From: Gluconacetobacter dulcium
GTDB lineage: Bacteria; Pseudomonadota; Alphaproteobacteria; Acetobacterales; Acetobacteraceae
Direction: 5' to 3'
Assembly: GCF_014174165.1 (NCBI RefSeq)
Contig: NZ_JABEQN010000034.1
Span: forward strand, 1-41,634
Length of the DNA stretch: 41,634 nucleotides
The notes beneath the pieces are model-generated. The model searched no databases, was not told the origin of the DNA, and saw nothing but the letters and a program-made list of their open reading frames with translations. Position 1 is the stretch's first letter; every line of letters begins with the position of its first letter. Shown here piece by piece: positions 40,023 through 41,634 of this stretch. The translations under genes and the position numbers were made by a program.

Positions 40023-41540
40023 TTACTCCTTGAAGGCGCGGGCGAGGATATTCTGCTTTTCCAGCGAGACGGGTAGCGCGGTTGCGGTCACGGCCGCGCC
40101 CTGCCAGCCCGCCCCCATGGCGGTGTAGAGATTGACCGCATCCTGCAACCGCTCCAGCCGCGCCACGGCCTCGGCGTTTTCGGCCGCCAGCGCGGTGCGC
40201 TCGGTCGTCAGCACTTCTAGGAAACCGACCAGACCGGCGCTGTAGAGCTTGCGCGCCCGGTCGCTGGCCAGCCGGCTGTCTTCGGCCGCCTTGTGCAGCA
40301 GTTCGGTATGTTCCACGTCGTCATGCCAGGCCGCCATCGCGTCCTCGACCTCGCGGAACGCCGTCAGCACCGTCTGGCGGTAGTTCAGGCGGCTGGCTTC
40401 CGCCGCCGCCTGCATCCCGCGCACCTGCGCCGTCAGCTTGCCGCCATGCGCCAGCGGCAGCGAGGCGAGCATGAAGAACTGCCAACTCAGCGCCCCCGCC
40501 TGGAAAAGCTGGTACATCGCCGAGGCATTGGGGTTGAAGTTCAGCGGAATGCTGAAATTCGGATACATCTGCGCCACCGCGACCCCGATCCGCGCCGTGG
40601 CCTCGGCATAGGCGCGTTCGGCCCGGCGGATGTCCGGCCGGTTGGCCAGCACGATCGAGGGCATGGTCGCGGGGAACGCGGGCACCGTGGGCAACGGACG
40701 GGCGATCTTCAGTTCCGCTTCCGTCGTGCCGGGCATCTGGCCCATCAGCACATCGAGCGCGTGCGTGATCTGGGCGATATGCGTGCGCAGCGGCTCGCGC
40801 GCCGCAAGCTGGCTGTCCAGTTCCGCCTTCGCCTGCGCGATCTGCAACGTGTTGCCCACGCCTTCCAGATACAGCCGCTGCGTCAGGTCATAGGCTTCCT
40901 GCGCCACGCGGATATTGCGGTTCGAGATTTCCAGCCGCAACTGGGTGTCGCGCAGCACCATATAGTCGCTGACCAGTGCCGAGAGCATCGTCATCAGCAC
41001 CGCGCGCCGGTCCTCCACGGTCTCCTCGACCGCGCGTTCCTGCGCTTCCACGCTGCGGCGGATGCGGCCGAACACGTCGATCTGCCAGCTCGCGCTCACC
41101 CCATAGGACAGATACGACGCACCGGGCCGGTTGGCCGGGTTGCCCGGACGCAGCGGCCAGTTGTCGATATTGAGCGAGTAGCGCGAATCACCGTTGGTGG
41201 TGTTGGCGTCGATCTGCGGATACCAGGCAGACGCCTGACTGTCGCGCAGCGCCCGTTCGGCGAGAATGCGCTGGCCGGCGATCTGCAGATCGTAATTGCC
41301 GCCGATGGCGCGGTCCACCAGCCGGTCGAGTTCCGCATCGTTGAAGCGGTGCCACCAATCCTTCAGTTCGGCATTGGTGCGTGCGATCTCGGCATCGGTC
41401 GCCGGATGCTCGTCTTCGGTAAAGTGCTCGGGCACCTTCATCCGGTCCGGCTGGTAGCGCGGACCGACCGTGCACCCCGCCATCACCAGCGCCGAGGTCA
41501 GGACCAGGCCGGCCCGTCGGGTCTTCGTCATCATGGTCAT
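40023..41540 (-). CDS. NodT/OprM-family outer-membrane efflux lipoprotein
   Basis: A 505-residue outer-membrane channel of the TolC/NodT family. A lipoprotein signal peptide ends in the lipobox VMAGC, with Cys23 as the lipidated residue. The two repeated outer-membrane-factor halves are visible, starting with DWWHRFNDAELDRLVDRAIGG, then ASWQIDVFGRIRRSVEAQE, and in the second half ANRPDIRRAERAYAEATARI and FREVEDAMAAWHDD. A long helical hairpin precedes the C-terminal TERTALAAENAEAVARLERL. It would form the exit duct of a tripartite pump for drugs, organic acids or solvents. It follows the partial adaptor-like gene by 16 bases on the minus strand, so it is the last gene of that operon. Confidence 0.94.
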   Translation of the reverse strand: MTMMTKTRRAGLVLTSALVMAGCTVGPRYQPDRMKVPEHFTEDEHPATDAEIARTNAELKDWWHRFNDAELDRLVDRAIGGNYDLQIAGQRILAERALRDSQASAWYPQIDANTTNGDSRYSLNIDNWPLRPGNPANRPGASYLSYGVSASWQIDVFGRIRRSVEAQERAVEETVEDRRAVLMTMLSALVSDYMVLRDTQLRLEISNRNIRVAQEAYDLTQRLYLEGVGNTLQIAQAKAELDSQLAAREPLRTHIAQITHALDVLMGQMPGTTEAELKIARPLPTVPAFPATMPSIVLANRPDIRRAERAYAEATARIGVAVAQMYPNFSIPLNFNPNASAMYQLFQAGALSWQFFMLASLPLAHGGKLTAQVRGMQAAAEASRLNYRQTVLTAFREVEDAMAAWHDDVEHTELLHKAAEDSRLASDRARKLYSAGLVGFLEVLTTERTALAAENAEAVARLERLQDAVNLYTAMGAGWQGAAVTATALPVSLEKQNILARAFKE

Positions 41541-41556
41541 GCTCGCGCCGGGGGCC

Positions 41557-41634
41557 TTACAGATGGTCTTGCAGCCAGGTGGTCAGATGCCCCTTCTGGC
41601 TGCGCGATTGCGGGCCGACACTCACCGTGCAGGT
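41557..41634 (-). CDS. C-terminal end of a gene upstream of nodT, probably HlyD-type adaptor (partial)
   Basis: Only the last 25 codons lie in the window, ending at the stop at 41557-41559. The peptide starts TCTVSVGPQSRSQKGHLTTW and ends LQDHL. The start (CTVSVG) looks like the last beta strand of a membrane-fusion protein of the HlyD/EmrA type, and such genes usually precede a NodT-type outer-membrane gene. The stop is 16 bases before the next start. With so little sequence the family is an inference from position and the short motif. Confidence 0.45.
   Translation of the reverse strand, partial: TCTVSVGPQSRSQKGHLTTWLQDHL

Overview
The window looks like a chromosomal segment of an acetic acid bacterium (Acetobacteraceae, close to Gluconacetobacter or Komagataeibacter). 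The reasons are high GC content, a Zymomonas-type pyruvate decarboxylase, a full squalene/hopanoid locus, and an acetate kinase-phosphoketolase pair. The genus is an inference from gene content; no rRNA or tRNA gene was seen.

Layout. 1-2260: an ArsR-type regulator with two YeeE/YedE-type sulfur-transport membrane proteins, then a gene-poor stretch holding a candidate structured RNA and a broken gene. 2300-5004: pyruvate decarboxylase divergent from a LysR regulator. 5195-8566: an HxlR regulator/flavodoxin-fold quinone reductase pair, an NsrR-type repressor divergent from flavohaemoglobin Hmp with a 23-bp NsrR-like box between them, and a DUF488 protein. 8587-9756: scarred DNA with a palindromic repeat, a transposase remnant, one intact AhpD-like gene and a peroxiredoxin fragment. 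9872-14864: a LysR regulator divergent from a five-gene detoxification cluster (GST, old yellow enzyme, peroxiredoxin-like, carboxymuconolactone decarboxylase-like, SDR). 15048-25304: tyrA and hpnL on the minus strand, divergent from hpnA-hpnB-hpnC-hpnD-hpnE-shc-hpnG. 25528-29163: ackA and xfp. 29161-30896: several palindromic elements around a glycosyltransferase gene. 29538-39779 (minus strand): a surface-glycan-like cluster with two ~1000-residue double glycosyltransferases, two small ones, a secreted protein with a tail-fibre-like C-terminus and a small protein of 'WY' repeats. 40023-41634: NodT-family outer-membrane efflux lipoprotein and the last codons of a probable HlyD-type adaptor.

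How it fits together. Pdc makes acetaldehyde from pyruvate; Xfp and AckA turn pentose phosphate into acetate plus ATP, with no phosphotransacetylase needed. HpnC, D and E make squalene from farnesyl diphosphate, Shc cyclises it to hopene, and HpnG, HpnA, HpnB and HpnL act on extended or exported hopanoids; hpnH is not in the window. The left third is mostly regulator-effector pairs for reactive sulfur, quinone, nitrosative and electrophile stress, several with visible palindromic operators.

The least explained signals are the TAGAGC-bounded palindromic elements that supply the stop codons of two unrelated genes, a ~105-bp repeat found in two convergent intergenic regions, the multi-stem RNA candidate near 1.7 kb, and the WY-repeat/glycosyltransferase/secreted-protein cluster.
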